Assembly (NCBI GenBank): GCA_902546765.1
Contig: CACCLG010000004.1
Span: forward strand, 1 to 64,000
From: an uncultured Pelagibacteraceae bacterium
GTDB lineage: Bacteria; Pseudomonadota; Alphaproteobacteria; Pelagibacterales; Pelagibacteraceae
Reading direction: 5' to 3'
DNA length: 64,000 nucleotides
Below the pieces are notes generated by a model. It was not told where the DNA came from. It searched no databases and saw only the letters and a list, made by a program, of their open reading frames with translations. The translations under genes were made by a program, and so were the position numbers. The stretch's first letter is position 1, and every line of letters begins with the position of its first letter. This document shows, in pieces, positions 27,060-37,296 of the stretch.

Positions 27060-28090
27060 AAGCTGACAAAAGCCAATTTCCACAATTAGATAAAACTAAG
27101 TTTGAGCAAAGAGGAAAAGAATTTGAGTTTGGAATTCCAATTACTAACTCAGTTTGCCTAGGAAATTCAATTGCAGTAGGTTTTGGAGATGGGACTGTAA
27201 GAATTTTTCGATCAGGTAAAAATTCAAAAACTATAAAAGCACATAACGGTGTCGTTCTATGTATGGCTGAGGATGGAAAAAACATTTTAACAGGTGGTGA
27301 TGATGGTCGATTTTTAAAAATTTCAATTGATGGTCAAATAAATGAAATTTATAATTTTGGTACACGGTGGGTAGACCATGTGGAAGCAATTAATGGAAAT
27401 ATTGCATGTTCATCTGGTAAGGATGTTTATTATTGGGCAAAGACTAGCAACCAACCAAAAATATTTAGTCACAACAGTACTGTTGGAGGCTTATCGTTTG
27501 ATACTAAAGGAAGAAGATTAGCTGTTTCAAGATATGGAGGAATAACTCTATGGAAGAAAGATTATACCAATAAATGGACATCATCTAATTTACTTTGGAA
27601 AGGCTCACATAATAAAGTAATTTTTAGCAAAGATGGAAAATATTTGATATCTTCAATGCAAGAAAATCAACTTCATTGCTGGCGTTTAAAAGATAAAATT
27701 GATTTTGCTATGTCAGGATACGGTTCAAAAATAAAAAGTTTTTCCTTTACAGATAACTCAAAATACTTAGCTACATCAGGAGCAATAGATGCTATTTGTT
27801 GGCCATTTGATGGAGATGGACCAATGGGTCGCAAACCTGTCTGTATTCCTTATGTGGGAAATAAGAAAGTTTCATTTGTTGAAACTTTCCCAAATGAAAA
27901 TGCAGTTTTTACAGGCTTAAGCGATGGATCAGTTTTTTTATCTGAAATTGATAAAGAGGATAACACAATTATTATAAGAAGTTTTACAGAACATGAAGTA
28001 TCAGCAATTTCAATTACTAATGATTGTTCAAATTTATTAATCGGTGATATGGGCGGCAACGTTTTATGGACTTCTGTTTGGGATAACTAA
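27056..28090 (+). CDS. WD40-repeat protein
   Basis: Repeated beta-propeller blades (VALCMAEDGKNILTGGDDGRFLKI-like, AISITNDCSNLLIGDMGGNVLWTSVW); 4-nt overlap with the GTPase gene. Confidence 0.82.
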   Translation: MKADKSQFPQLDKTKFEQRGKEFEFGIPITNSVCLGNSIAVGFGDGTVRIFRSGKNSKTIKAHNGVVLCMAEDGKNILTGGDDGRFLKISIDGQINEIYNFGTRWVDHVEAINGNIACSSGKDVYYWAKTSNQPKIFSHNSTVGGLSFDTKGRRLAVSRYGGITLWKKDYTNKWTSSNLLWKGSHNKVIFSKDGKYLISSMQENQLHCWRLKDKIDFAMSGYGSKIKSFSFTDNSKYLATSGAIDAICWPFDGDGPMGRKPVCIPYVGNKKVSFVETFPNENAVFTGLSDGSVFLSEIDKEDNTIIIRSFTEHEVSAISITNDCSNLLIGDMGGNVLWTSVWDN

Positions 28091-28100
28091 AAATTAATTT

Positions 28101-28364
28101 ATGTTTAACAAAAAAAAACCAAATGTAGAAAATATTAGAAATTTAAAAATAATATTTGCAGAAAAGTATAATATTCCAGAAAATTCAACTTTAAGTATAG
28201 CTGAACTAGCTTGTCATGAACCTAATTGCCCACCTATTGAGACAATAATTACTGAAAGAAATGAAAATGGAAAATTAAGAAATTGGCGTATAGCTAAACC
28301 AATAAATGATATTCAAGAAACTGATATTAATAATTTAAATAACTCAGAAAACCATAATCATTAA
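28101..28364 (+). CDS. Small conserved-looking protein with CHEPNCPPIET motif
   Basis: 87 aa; C-x4-C motif and His-containing tail (SENHNH); same strand, directly after WD40 gene. Confidence 0.65.
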   Translation: MFNKKKPNVENIRNLKIIFAEKYNIPENSTLSIAELACHEPNCPPIETIITERNENGKLRNWRIAKPINDIQETDINNLNNSENHNH

Positions 28365-28435
28365 AAAAATTTAATTTTAAATATAATACTGGATTATAAT
28401 TGATCTTTTAATTTAAATGAGATCTAATATTATTT

Positions 28436-29434
28436 ATGGCAACTGTATCTCTATCACTTGATGAAATCTATAAATTAGCCAATAAAACATTACTAGCTAA
28501 TGGATGTGATCAAGAAACAGCTGATATTTTATCAGAACTAATTACCAATGCTGAAAGGGATGGTTCACTCTCACATGGCTTATTTCGTTTACCTGCATAT
28601 GTTTCCGGTTTAAAAAGTGGAAAAATTAATGGGAAACAAAAGCCAGAGGTAAAAAAACTAACACCTTCAGTAATTAAAGCTGATGGTAAAAATTGCTTAG
28701 CACCAGTTGTGTTAAATAAATCGATACCAGAGTTAGTAAAAGCTGCTAAAGAAAATGGTGTAGCAGTTCTTGCTATAATTAATTCACACCACATGGCCGC
28801 TATGTGGCCTGAAACTGAAAAAATAGCTGAAGAGGGTTTGGTGGCATTTGCATGCACATCGTATAAACCCGCAGTAGCTCCTGCAGGGGCTATTAAACCA
28901 TTATTTGGCACAAACCCAATTTCTTTCGCTTGGCCAAGAAAAAATAATACACCAGTTGTTTATGATATGGCCACAGCTTCAATGGCTATGGGTGAAGTAC
29001 AAGTTGCAAAAAGAGAGGGACACAAAGTTCCTTTAGGGACTGGACTTACAAAAGATGGCAAAGATACAACTGATCCTGCAGAAATTGCTGATGGCGGTGT
29101 TTTATTACCTTTTGGAGGTTATAAGGGTTCAGGAATTGCAATGATGGTTGAGTTATTAGCAGGAGCTTTGGTTGGAGATAATTTTAGTTACGAAACAGCA
29201 GCTAAAGATAATAATGATGGCGGACCCCCAAGTGGTGGAGAATTCATATTAGCAATATCTCCAGATAAACTCTCAGACACTGATTGGGATAAACATGCAA
29301 ATGAATTTTTTGAAAAAATGAAATCAATGGGCGAGGTCAGATTACCTGGTGAGAGAAGACACAAAAATAGATTGGATAAAGGACCAAGAAATATAAACGA
29401 GGAACTTGTTAATAAAATTAGATCTTTAGGCTAA
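28436..29434 (+). CDS. Ldh/malate dehydrogenase-family NAD(P)-dependent oxidoreductase
   Basis: INSHHMAAMWPETEKIAEEGLVAFACTSYKPAVAPAGAIKPLFGTNPISFAWPR, GYKGSGIAMMVELLAG. Confidence 0.88.
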   Translation: MATVSLSLDEIYKLANKTLLANGCDQETADILSELITNAERDGSLSHGLFRLPAYVSGLKSGKINGKQKPEVKKLTPSVIKADGKNCLAPVVLNKSIPELVKAAKENGVAVLAIINSHHMAAMWPETEKIAEEGLVAFACTSYKPAVAPAGAIKPLFGTNPISFAWPRKNNTPVVYDMATASMAMGEVQVAKREGHKVPLGTGLTKDGKDTTDPAEIADGGVLLPFGGYKGSGIAMMVELLAGALVGDNFSYETAAKDNNDGGPPSGGEFILAISPDKLSDTDWDKHANEFFEKMKSMGEVRLPGERRHKNRLDKGPRNINEELVNKIRSLG

Positions 29435-30202
29435 TTCAATTTCTATAGGAGTGTGATCGGAAGGCTTTTCTCTTCCACGAGGATATTTATTAATTTTTAC
29501 GTTTTTAACTAAATTGATAATTGAATTAGAAACTAAGAAATGATCAATTCTCATTCCATTATTTTTTTGCCAAGCACCACTTGTATAATCCCAAAATGTA
29601 TAACCTTCTTTATCAGGATATTTGTATCTATATGCATCATGGAAGCCTAAATTAATCATTTCTCTTAATCTTTTTCTAATTTCTAATCTGAACAAGGCGT
29701 CGTTTTCATAACTTTTTGGATTATGAACATCTTCTGCTGCTGGTATTATATTAAAATCCCCACCAATAATTATATTTTCGTTTTTATTTAAATAAGATTT
29801 AAGTTTTTTAATCAAACTATCTAACCAATAAATCTTATAAGAATATTTATCTGTATCAACTGGATTACCATTTGGAGTGTAAATATTTATTAGCTTTATA
29901 GTTTTAGATTTATGTTTTATATTTGCGGTAATTATTCTTGATTGCTTATTTTTATCTTTAAAAATATCCTTGTCAATTTTTTCAATCTTTTTTTTTGAAA
30001 TAATAGCAACTCCATTATAACTTTTTTGACCGAATACATGACTTTCATATTTTAGGTTTGATATATCATCAAAAGGATATGTTTCCTCTTGAGTCTTTAT
30101 TTCTTGCATCATTAATATATCCGGTGAGAATTTCTTCAGGTATTCTTGAATATTAATAATACGTGCTCTTACAGAATTTACATTCCAAGAGCTAATTATC
30201 AT
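29426..30202 (-). CDS. xthA: Exodeoxyribonuclease III
   Basis: SWNVNSVRAR, LMMQEIKTQE, GGDFNIIPAAEDVHNP, RIDHFLVS, SDHTPI. Confidence 0.92.
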   Translation of the reverse strand: MIISSWNVNSVRARIINIQEYLKKFSPDILMMQEIKTQEETYPFDDISNLKYESHVFGQKSYNGVAIISKKKIEKIDKDIFKDKNKQSRIITANIKHKSKTIKLINIYTPNGNPVDTDKYSYKIYWLDSLIKKLKSYLNKNENIIIGGDFNIIPAAEDVHNPKSYENDALFRLEIRKRLREMINLGFHDAYRYKYPDKEGYTFWDYTSGAWQKNNGMRIDHFLVSNSIINLVKNVKINKYPRGREKPSDHTPIEIELA

Positions 30203-30519
30203 TAAAGTGAGAATGAGACGCCACAACCGCACGAGGATTTGCTTTGTGGGTTGTTAATTTTAAATGAATCTCCGATTAATTCCTTAACAAAATCTACCTC
30301 AGAACCTTTTAGTAGGTCAGCCGAAGTTTTATCTATGAGTATATTTTCATGTCTTAAATCATCTTCATTTTGTGATTTATCAAAAGAAAAATCGTACTGA
30401 AAACCTGAGCAACCACCACCTTTAATTGCGATTCTAAAAAAAGAACCGTTATCTTTTGATGATAGAAGGTGCTTTATTTGTTTTAAAGCATTTTCTGTAA
30501 ATTTAATTTCTTTAATCAT
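30202..30519 (-). CDS. A-type iron-sulfur cluster insertion protein
   Basis: IscA/ErpA motifs GGCSGFQYDF and CGCGVSFSL. Confidence 0.9.
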   Translation of the reverse strand: MIKEIKFTENALKQIKHLLSSKDNGSFFRIAIKGGGCSGFQYDFSFDKSQNEDDLRHENILIDKTSADLLKGSEVDFVKELIGDSFKINNPQSKSSCGCGVSFSL

Positions 30520-30569
30520 GATTTAACACTGATAATACTAATATAATGTCATTTTACCAAATTTAAAGA

Positions 30570-31685
30570 ATGAAAAATTATTCAAATTTAGGACTGTTTA
30601 AATCTAAAGGTAGACTTATTTTTGAGCCTAAGAATAAATACAGATCACCATTTCAAAGAGATAGAGATAGAATTATTCATTCAGCTTCATTTAGAAGGTT
30701 AAAGCATAAAACCCAGGTATTTGTTAATACAGAGGGGGATCATTATAGAACAAGAATTACTCATTCCATAGAAGTTGCACAAATTGCACGATCTATAGCC
30801 AAGTACCTAAATGTAAATGACGATTTAGCAGAAACATTAAGTCTCGCTCATGATTTGGGACATACGCCATTTGGTCATGCTGGCGAAATCGCATTAAACG
30901 AATGTATGTCAAAATATGGTGGATTTGATCATAATTTACAAACTTTGAGAATTGTTATGTTTTTAGAGCATAAGTATTTAAAGTTTAAAGGATTAAATTT
31001 ATCTATTGAGACACTGGATGGATTAATTAAACATAATGGCCCTTATCATGAAATGTCCAAACTTAATAAAATTATTGGTAAAAAAAATTTTAAAGGAAAA
31101 CTTAATTTTAACAAAAATACATCGATAGAGGCACAGATATCGGCAATATCAGATGATATAGCTTATAATAATCATGATATACAAGATGGAATTAAAGCTA
31201 ACCTATTTAAGCTAAACGATTTAATTGAAATCAAATTTTTTAAAGAAATTTACAAATCCTATAAATCAAATATAAAAAAAAGAGAGAAAAATATAATAAT
31301 TTATCAAATTATCAGAGACTCTATAAATCTTATGGTTGAGGATGTAATCAATAATACTTTATTAAATATAAAAGATAATAAAATTAAAAAGTATAGTGAT
31401 ATTATTAATAATAAAAAACAAATAGTATCATTTTCAAATAAATTTAAATCAATCGAGCAAGAAATTAAATCGTTTTTAAGGTTTAAAATGTACAACAATA
31501 AAAGTGTATTAAACAAAAATAATAATGGAAAAAAAATTATTACGAAATTATTTTCAGAGATTTCAAAAAAACCAAAAAAATATATAAATAATTATCAAAA
31601 TAAAGATCAATTTAGATCTATTTCTGATTATATATCAGGAATGACCGATCGATATGCTATACAACTTCATAAATCATTAAAATGA
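30570..31685 (+). CDS. dgt: Deoxyguanosinetriphosphate triphosphohydrolase-like protein
   Basis: HSASFRRLKHKTQVF, RTRITHSIEVAQIARSIA, AHDLGHTPFGHAGE. Confidence 0.93.
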   Translation: MKNYSNLGLFKSKGRLIFEPKNKYRSPFQRDRDRIIHSASFRRLKHKTQVFVNTEGDHYRTRITHSIEVAQIARSIAKYLNVNDDLAETLSLAHDLGHTPFGHAGEIALNECMSKYGGFDHNLQTLRIVMFLEHKYLKFKGLNLSIETLDGLIKHNGPYHEMSKLNKIIGKKNFKGKLNFNKNTSIEAQISAISDDIAYNNHDIQDGIKANLFKLNDLIEIKFFKEIYKSYKSNIKKREKNIIIYQIIRDSINLMVEDVINNTLLNIKDNKIKKYSDIINNKKQIVSFSNKFKSIEQEIKSFLRFKMYNNKSVLNKNNNGKKIITKLFSEISKKPKKYINNYQNKDQFRSISDYISGMTDRYAIQLHKSLK

Positions 31686-33406
31686 ACATTTTTTCAGATT
31701 ATCTAATAAAAATATTAAAATTAATTCAAAAAGCATCCAATGATAATCAATTTACTCTTCCAGAGAAATTATCTAGTATAAATGTTGATATACCACCAAA
31801 TAAATTTGATGGAGATTTATCAACAAATGTTGCAATGGTATTATCAAAACCTAACAATACACCTCCCATGGAAATTGCTAAAATAATTAGTAAGCTACTT
31901 AAAGAAAATGACGATAATATCGACTCTATAGAAATAATTAAGCCAGGATTTATAAATATAAAATTTAATCACAATTTTTGGGGTGAGTTTTTAAGAAATA
32001 TAATTAATCAAAATAATTATGGATCTACTAGCGGAGAAAATAAAAAATATTTAATTGAATTTGTATCTGCCAACCCAACTGGGCCATTACATGTAGGTCA
32101 CTGCAGAGGAGCAATTCTAGGTGATGTTATTTCAAATTTATTAATATTTAATAATAACACTGTTACAAAGGAATATTACGTAAATGATCATGGAAACCAA
32201 ATATTATATTTTACAAAGTCTGTTTATTTTAGAATTCGTGAAATTTTATTTAAAGAAAATTTCCCATCTGATAATCCTGATCTTTATCCGGGAGAATATC
32301 TAATAGATATAGCAACAAATATTTTAAACCAAAAAAAAGATATCAATTTTGACAACTATGAAAAAATAAAAAGCGAATTAACAATTTTATCTGTTGATGA
32401 GTCTTTAAAGTTAATTAAGCAAAATCTTAAAAAACTTGGAATTAACCATGATAACTTTGCTAGTGAAAGAAATTTAGTTAAAGAAAAAGAAGTAGAAAAA
32501 GTTATTGAAAAACTAAAATCAAAAGAATTCGTTTATACTGGAAAAATTAAAGCGCCAGAGGGCGAAGATACAAAAAATTGGGTAGAAAGGGAGCAATTAT
32601 TGTTTAAATCAACGGAATTTGGTGATGACAAAGACCGTGCTTTACAAAAATCTGACAACACATGGACGTACTTTGCAGGTGATGTTGCATACCATAATAA
32701 CAAACTTAATAGAAATTATGATATTTTAGTCAATATTCTAGGAGCTGATCATGCAGGTTATATAAAAAGAATTACCTCAGTTGTGGAGGCATTATCAGGA
32801 GATAAAAATAAATTAATTTGCAAAGTCAGCCAATTAGTAAAATTAATAAAAGATGGCAAACCTTTTAAAATGTCAAAACGTAAAGGTGATTATATAACAG
32901 TTGATGATTTAATCAGCGAAGTTGGAAAAGATGCTACTAGATTTATTATGCTTAATAGAAGCAGTGATGCAGAACTAGATTTCGATTTTACCAAAGTAAA
33001 AGAAAAATCTAAAGACAATCCACTTTATTATGTTCAATATTGTTATGCTCGAATTTCATCAGTATTTAGAAATATAAGTAAAAATTTAGAAGATGAAATT
33101 TTAATTAAAAATGAACTTAAATATTCTAAAGATGAAATTAAGATTTTTAGAAAAATATCTGAGTGGCCGAAATGTATTGAAATTGCAAGTAATAAATTAG
33201 AACCTCATAGACTACCAGTTTATCTTTATGAATTATCATCTGAATTTCACTCATATTGGAATATGGGAAGAGATGATAAAGATAAAAGATTTATAGAAGA
33301 AGATGGCACTATAAAAATTGAAAAATTAGTGTTTTTAAAATCTATTGCAAATGTAATCAAAACTGGAATGAATATTCTAGGAGTTGATACTCCACAAAAA
33401 ATGTAA
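31682..33406 (+). CDS. argS: Arginyl-tRNA synthetase
   Basis: FVSANPTGPLHVGHCRGAILGD, GADHAGYIKR, FKMSKRKGDYIT. Confidence 0.96.
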   Translation: MNIFSDYLIKILKLIQKASNDNQFTLPEKLSSINVDIPPNKFDGDLSTNVAMVLSKPNNTPPMEIAKIISKLLKENDDNIDSIEIIKPGFINIKFNHNFWGEFLRNIINQNNYGSTSGENKKYLIEFVSANPTGPLHVGHCRGAILGDVISNLLIFNNNTVTKEYYVNDHGNQILYFTKSVYFRIREILFKENFPSDNPDLYPGEYLIDIATNILNQKKDINFDNYEKIKSELTILSVDESLKLIKQNLKKLGINHDNFASERNLVKEKEVEKVIEKLKSKEFVYTGKIKAPEGEDTKNWVEREQLLFKSTEFGDDKDRALQKSDNTWTYFAGDVAYHNNKLNRNYDILVNILGADHAGYIKRITSVVEALSGDKNKLICKVSQLVKLIKDGKPFKMSKRKGDYITVDDLISEVGKDATRFIMLNRSSDAELDFDFTKVKEKSKDNPLYYVQYCYARISSVFRNISKNLEDEILIKNELKYSKDEIKIFRKISEWPKCIEIASNKLEPHRLPVYLYELSSEFHSYWNMGRDDKDKRFIEEDGTIKIEKLVFLKSIANVIKTGMNILGVDTPQKM

Positions 33407-33666
33407 TGTTTAAGGAATTTAAGTATCTTTTATTTTTAATTGTTATTTTTTTCTTCATTTTTTTTACTATCAGATATTACTTTTCAGATGAAAATAAAAA
33501 AAAGTCATTTAGATCATTCAATCAAATTGATAAAAAATTAGAAATTTCTACAAAAGATTTAATTATACTAGAGAGTGATACTGAGAACATTATCGATTTT
33601 GTAGAATATAAAAACAATAAAAAAACAGAAAAATATTCATTTTGGGAACTTCTCTATAATGATTAA
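33406..33666 (+). CDS. Small single-TM hypothetical protein
   Basis: 86 aa, N-terminal TM; overlaps argS stop and nagZ start. Confidence 0.6.
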   Translation: MFKEFKYLLFLIVIFFFIFFTIRYYFSDENKKKSFRSFNQIDKKLEISTKDLIILESDTENIIDFVEYKNNKKTEKYSFWELLYND

Positions 33667-34612
33667 TAAAAATACTAGATCGTTTATATGTGGCATTAAA
33701 AGTTACAAGCTATCTAAATCTGAAATTAAATTTTTACGTAAATATAAACCCTGGGGTATAATTCTTTTTTCACGAAATATAAAAACTATAAAACAAACTC
33801 AATTATTAACAAAATCATTAAAAAATATTTTACAAAACTCCACACTTCCAATTTTAATTGATGAAGAGGGTGGTAGAGTTTCACGATTAAGAAAATTTAT
33901 AGATAATTCTGTTTTTACAAATAAATATTTTGGAGATCTTTATAAAAAAGATAAAAAAAAATTTAATTTGTATTTTAATGTCTACGTTAAACAAATTTCA
34001 TATTTGTTAAGACTTCTTGGTATAAATGTTAATACAGTTCCAGTTTTAGATATTTTAAGAAAAAATTTACATCAAATTGTGGGTGATAGATCTTTTTCTT
34101 CAAATAAAAAAATTGTTTCAAAAATTGGTGATATTTGTATTGATAAATTTCATAAAAACAAAATTGCAACAATAACAAAGCATATGCCAGGGCATGGCTT
34201 AGCTAAAGTAGATAGTCATTTAAAGCTGCCAATTATTGATAAAAATCAAGCTTATTTGCTTAAAAATGATTTTAGCGTATTTTCTAGAAAGAAATCTAAA
34301 TTAACCATGACGGGTCATTTAATGTTTAAAAAATTGGATAGCCAATATCCAGTAACACACTCCAAAAAGATAATTAGGATAATCAGAAACAAAATAAAAT
34401 TTAACGAATTGATCATAACAGACGATATTTCGATGAAAGCATTAAACAACAATATTGAAGATAATGTTATAAAATCATTCAGTGCAGGTTGTAATTTAGT
34501 TTTACATTGTAATGGAAAAATGAGTGAAATGCTTAAGGTAGCGAAAAATTCACCTAAAATTAATAATTTTATAATTAAAAAAACATCACAAATAAATAAT
34601 ATTATAAGCTAA
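33659..34612 (+). CDS. nagZ: Glycoside hydrolase family 3, beta-N-acetylhexosaminidase
   Basis: LIDEEGGRVSRLR, KHMPGHGLAKVDSH, MTGHLMFKKLDSQYPVTHS, ITDDISMKAL. Confidence 0.9.
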   Translation: MINKNTRSFICGIKSYKLSKSEIKFLRKYKPWGIILFSRNIKTIKQTQLLTKSLKNILQNSTLPILIDEEGGRVSRLRKFIDNSVFTNKYFGDLYKKDKKKFNLYFNVYVKQISYLLRLLGINVNTVPVLDILRKNLHQIVGDRSFSSNKKIVSKIGDICIDKFHKNKIATITKHMPGHGLAKVDSHLKLPIIDKNQAYLLKNDFSVFSRKKSKLTMTGHLMFKKLDSQYPVTHSKKIIRIIRNKIKFNELIITDDISMKALNNNIEDNVIKSFSAGCNLVLHCNGKMSEMLKVAKNSPKINNFIIKKTSQINNIIS

Positions 34613-34621
34613 ATTTATTTA

Positions 34622-35356
34622 ATGAATGATTCTTTAGAATTTAATGTTGAGTTAAATGCTTACAATGGTTCTCTAGAAGTATTGTTAGATCTAGCTAAAT
34701 CCCAAAAAGTTGATTTAGAACAAATATCTATTACTAAACTTGCAGATCAATTTCATGAGTTCATTACTAAATCAAAAAATCTTAATCTTGAAATTGCTTC
34801 TGAATATTTATTGATGGCAACTTGGCTCACATATTTAAAATCAAAGTTACTTTTACCTGAAAGTGAAGAGGAAGAATTTAAAGCTTTAGAAGTTGCTGAA
34901 AAATTAAAATTACAATTAAAAAAACTGGAGTTAATAAGACTTCTCTCTTCACAGATGTTAAGCAGAAAAAGACTTGGAAGAGATGTTTTTATGCGAGGTT
35001 CAAAAAGTGGTATTAAACCCATTTACGACTCTAAATATACTTTAACATTATTTGAGGTTTTAAAAACTTATGCCAATATAATTATGACCAAAGATTTTCA
35101 AAGAATGAATATTCCAAGGCTACCAGTTCTTACAACAGAAGAGGGCATTAAAAGAATAAAAGAATTTTTTGGTAAATTATCAGATTGGAAAGATATGTCT
35201 GAATTAATCCCAGATAATTTCAAATCTACAAAAAATTTAAAACGAACTGGAAAAGCTGGAATTTTTGCTGGCTCGTTAGAGTTAGCTAAAGAGGGCAATA
35301 TTTCTATAAAGCAAAAAGAATTATTTGATAATATCTATATTAAAGAAAAAATATGA
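34622..35356 (+). CDS. scpA: Segregation and condensation protein A
   Basis: YNGSLEVLLDLAKSQKVDLEQISITKLADQF, EYLLMATWLTYLKSKLLLP. Confidence 0.93.
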   Translation: MNDSLEFNVELNAYNGSLEVLLDLAKSQKVDLEQISITKLADQFHEFITKSKNLNLEIASEYLLMATWLTYLKSKLLLPESEEEEFKALEVAEKLKLQLKKLELIRLLSSQMLSRKRLGRDVFMRGSKSGIKPIYDSKYTLTLFEVLKTYANIIMTKDFQRMNIPRLPVLTTEEGIKRIKEFFGKLSDWKDMSELIPDNFKSTKNLKRTGKAGIFAGSLELAKEGNISIKQKELFDNIYIKEKI

Positions 35357-36045
35357 ATAAATTAAAAAAAGATAACGTTTTAAATTTTCCCTCAAAAATG
35401 ACTGAAATAGAAAGAGAAGTTGAAGCTATTGTTTTTGCTGCTGCAGAACCGTTAAGTATAGAAACAATAGAAACAAAAATTTCAAAAAATACTGATGTTT
35501 TAAAAATATTACAAAAACTACAAACATTCTATACAAACAGAGGCATTAATTTAGTTTGTATTTCAAACAAGTGGTCTTTTAGAACAGCACAAAATTTATC
35601 ATCATTAATGTCTCAACAAAAAACTGTTGAAAAAAAATTATCAAAAGCCGCTATAGAAACTTTAGCTATCATTGTGTATCACCAGCCTGTTACAAGAGCG
35701 GAGATAGAGGAGATACGGGGTGTTGCTTTTGGTACTAATACTTTAGAAATACTAATGGAATTAAATTGGGTTAAACCACAAGGCAGAAAAGATATTCCAG
35801 GTAAACCTATCCAGTATGGAACTACAGATGACTTTTTAAGCCATTTTAATCTTCAAAAATTATCTGATCTTCCAACAGTGGATGAACTAGGGACTGCTGG
35901 ACTTATTGATACATCCTCTGTTGATGCATCGATCTTTGGTACCGGAAAGTTTTATACGGAAAAGCAAGAAGACAAAAAGGAAAACATATATTCTGATATT
36001 GATGAAATGTTAAATAGCACTCTCAAACCTGAAAGTGAGGAGTGA
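35353..36045 (+). CDS. scpB: Segregation and condensation protein B
   Basis: AIVFAAAEPLSIETIE, LSKAAIETLAIIVYHQPVTRAEIEEIRGV, GRKDIPGKPIQYGTTDDFL. Confidence 0.93.
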   Translation: MNKLKKDNVLNFPSKMTEIEREVEAIVFAAAEPLSIETIETKISKNTDVLKILQKLQTFYTNRGINLVCISNKWSFRTAQNLSSLMSQQKTVEKKLSKAAIETLAIIVYHQPVTRAEIEEIRGVAFGTNTLEILMELNWVKPQGRKDIPGKPIQYGTTDDFLSHFNLQKLSDLPTVDELGTAGLIDTSSVDASIFGTGKFYTEKQEDKKENIYSDIDEMLNSTLKPESEE

Positions 36046-36089
36046 AAAAGTTTCTTTAAAAAAACAACTATTAAGGGTATAAATAAAGT

Positions 36090-36302
36090 ATGAGTATAGG
36101 ATTTTGGCAAATAGCAATTGTAGTTATACTGGTAGTTTTACTGTTTGGGAGAGGTAAAATCTCTAGTTTGATGGGCGATGTCGCTAAAGGGATAAAAAGT
36201 TTTAAAAAAGGTATGGCAACTGACCCTACGGAAGATACACAACCGAAAAATATCACAGAAAACGAAGACTCAAATAATCAAGACTCCAATAACAAAGAGT
36301 AA
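36090..36302 (+). CDS. tatA: Twin-arginine translocase subunit TatA
   Basis: [38 protein letters not shown]. Confidence 0.92.
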   Translation: MSIGFWQIAIVVILVVLLFGRGKISSLMGDVAKGIKSFKKGMATDPTEDTQPKNITENEDSNNQDSNNKE

Positions 36303-36305
36303 TAC

Positions 36306-36545
36306 ATGCCACAAATTGGCTGGTTAGAAATTTTAATAATAGTTTCTATAGCAATCATTGTAGTAGGTCCTAAAGATTTTCCTTTAATGTTAAAAAAAAT
36401 GGGATCTTGGATTGGATCAATTAAAAGATATGTAAGTGATGTACAAAATCAAGTATCTGAAATTACAGACAACTCAATACAAGATGAAAAAAGTATTAAA
36501 AAATCATCTGAAAAAAATGAAAACATAAAAGATATAAATGGATAA
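36306..36545 (+). CDS. tatB: Twin-arginine translocase subunit TatB
   Basis: PQIGWLEILIIVSIAIIVVGPKDFPLMLKKMGSWIG. Confidence 0.9.
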   Translation: MPQIGWLEILIIVSIAIIVVGPKDFPLMLKKMGSWIGSIKRYVSDVQNQVSEITDNSIQDEKSIKKSSEKNENIKDING

Positions 36546-37296
36546 AGAAACAGGATTCATAAGTCACTTAGTTGAACTTAGAAAAAGATTAATTCATTCT
36601 TTAATATTTTTATCTGTATTGTTTGTAATTTGTTATTTTTTTTCAGAGTACATTTATGGATTTTTAGTTAACCCATATGCTGAAGCAGTAAGAGATGACG
36701 GTATTGAAAGAAGGTTAATATTTACAGCTTTACAAGAAACTTTTTTAACTTATTTAAAAGTATCTTTTTTTGCAGCTTTTTTTATCACTAGTCCATTTAT
36801 TTTAATACAGATTTGGAAATTTATTGCACCTGGACTTTATACTCATGAAAAAAAAGCAATTATGCCTTATCTAATTATTACACCAATTTTATTTCTTTTA
36901 GGAGGAATGCTTGTTTATTATTTAATAATGCCACTTGCGATTAAGTTTTTTTTATCTTTTGAAAGTTTAGGAGCAAGTACAAATTTACCTATTCAACTTG
37001 AAGCAAAAGTTAATGAATATCTATCATTAGTAATGAAATTAATATTTGCTTTTGGTTTGAGTTTTCAATTACCTGTAGTTTTAAGTTTATTAGCAAGAAT
37101 TGGAGTAATTAATTCAACTTTTTTAAAAGAGAGAAGAAAATATGTTGTAGTTATGATATTTGGAGCTGCAGCAATTTTAACTCCTCCAGATCCAATTACA
37201 CAAATAGGATTAGCTGTTCCGCTGCTTATTTTATATGAATTATCAATTTTTTCTGTAAATATAATTGAGAAAAAAGCAGAAGAAAAAAATGCATAA
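36538..37296 (+). CDS. tatC: Twin-arginine translocase subunit TatC
   Basis: [44 protein letters not shown]. Confidence 0.95.
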   Translation: MDKETGFISHLVELRKRLIHSLIFLSVLFVICYFFSEYIYGFLVNPYAEAVRDDGIERRLIFTALQETFLTYLKVSFFAAFFITSPFILIQIWKFIAPGLYTHEKKAIMPYLIITPILFLLGGMLVYYLIMPLAIKFFLSFESLGASTNLPIQLEAKVNEYLSLVMKLIFAFGLSFQLPVVLSLLARIGVINSTFLKERRKYVVVMIFGAAAILTPPDPITQIGLAVPLLILYELSIFSVNIIEKKAEEKNA

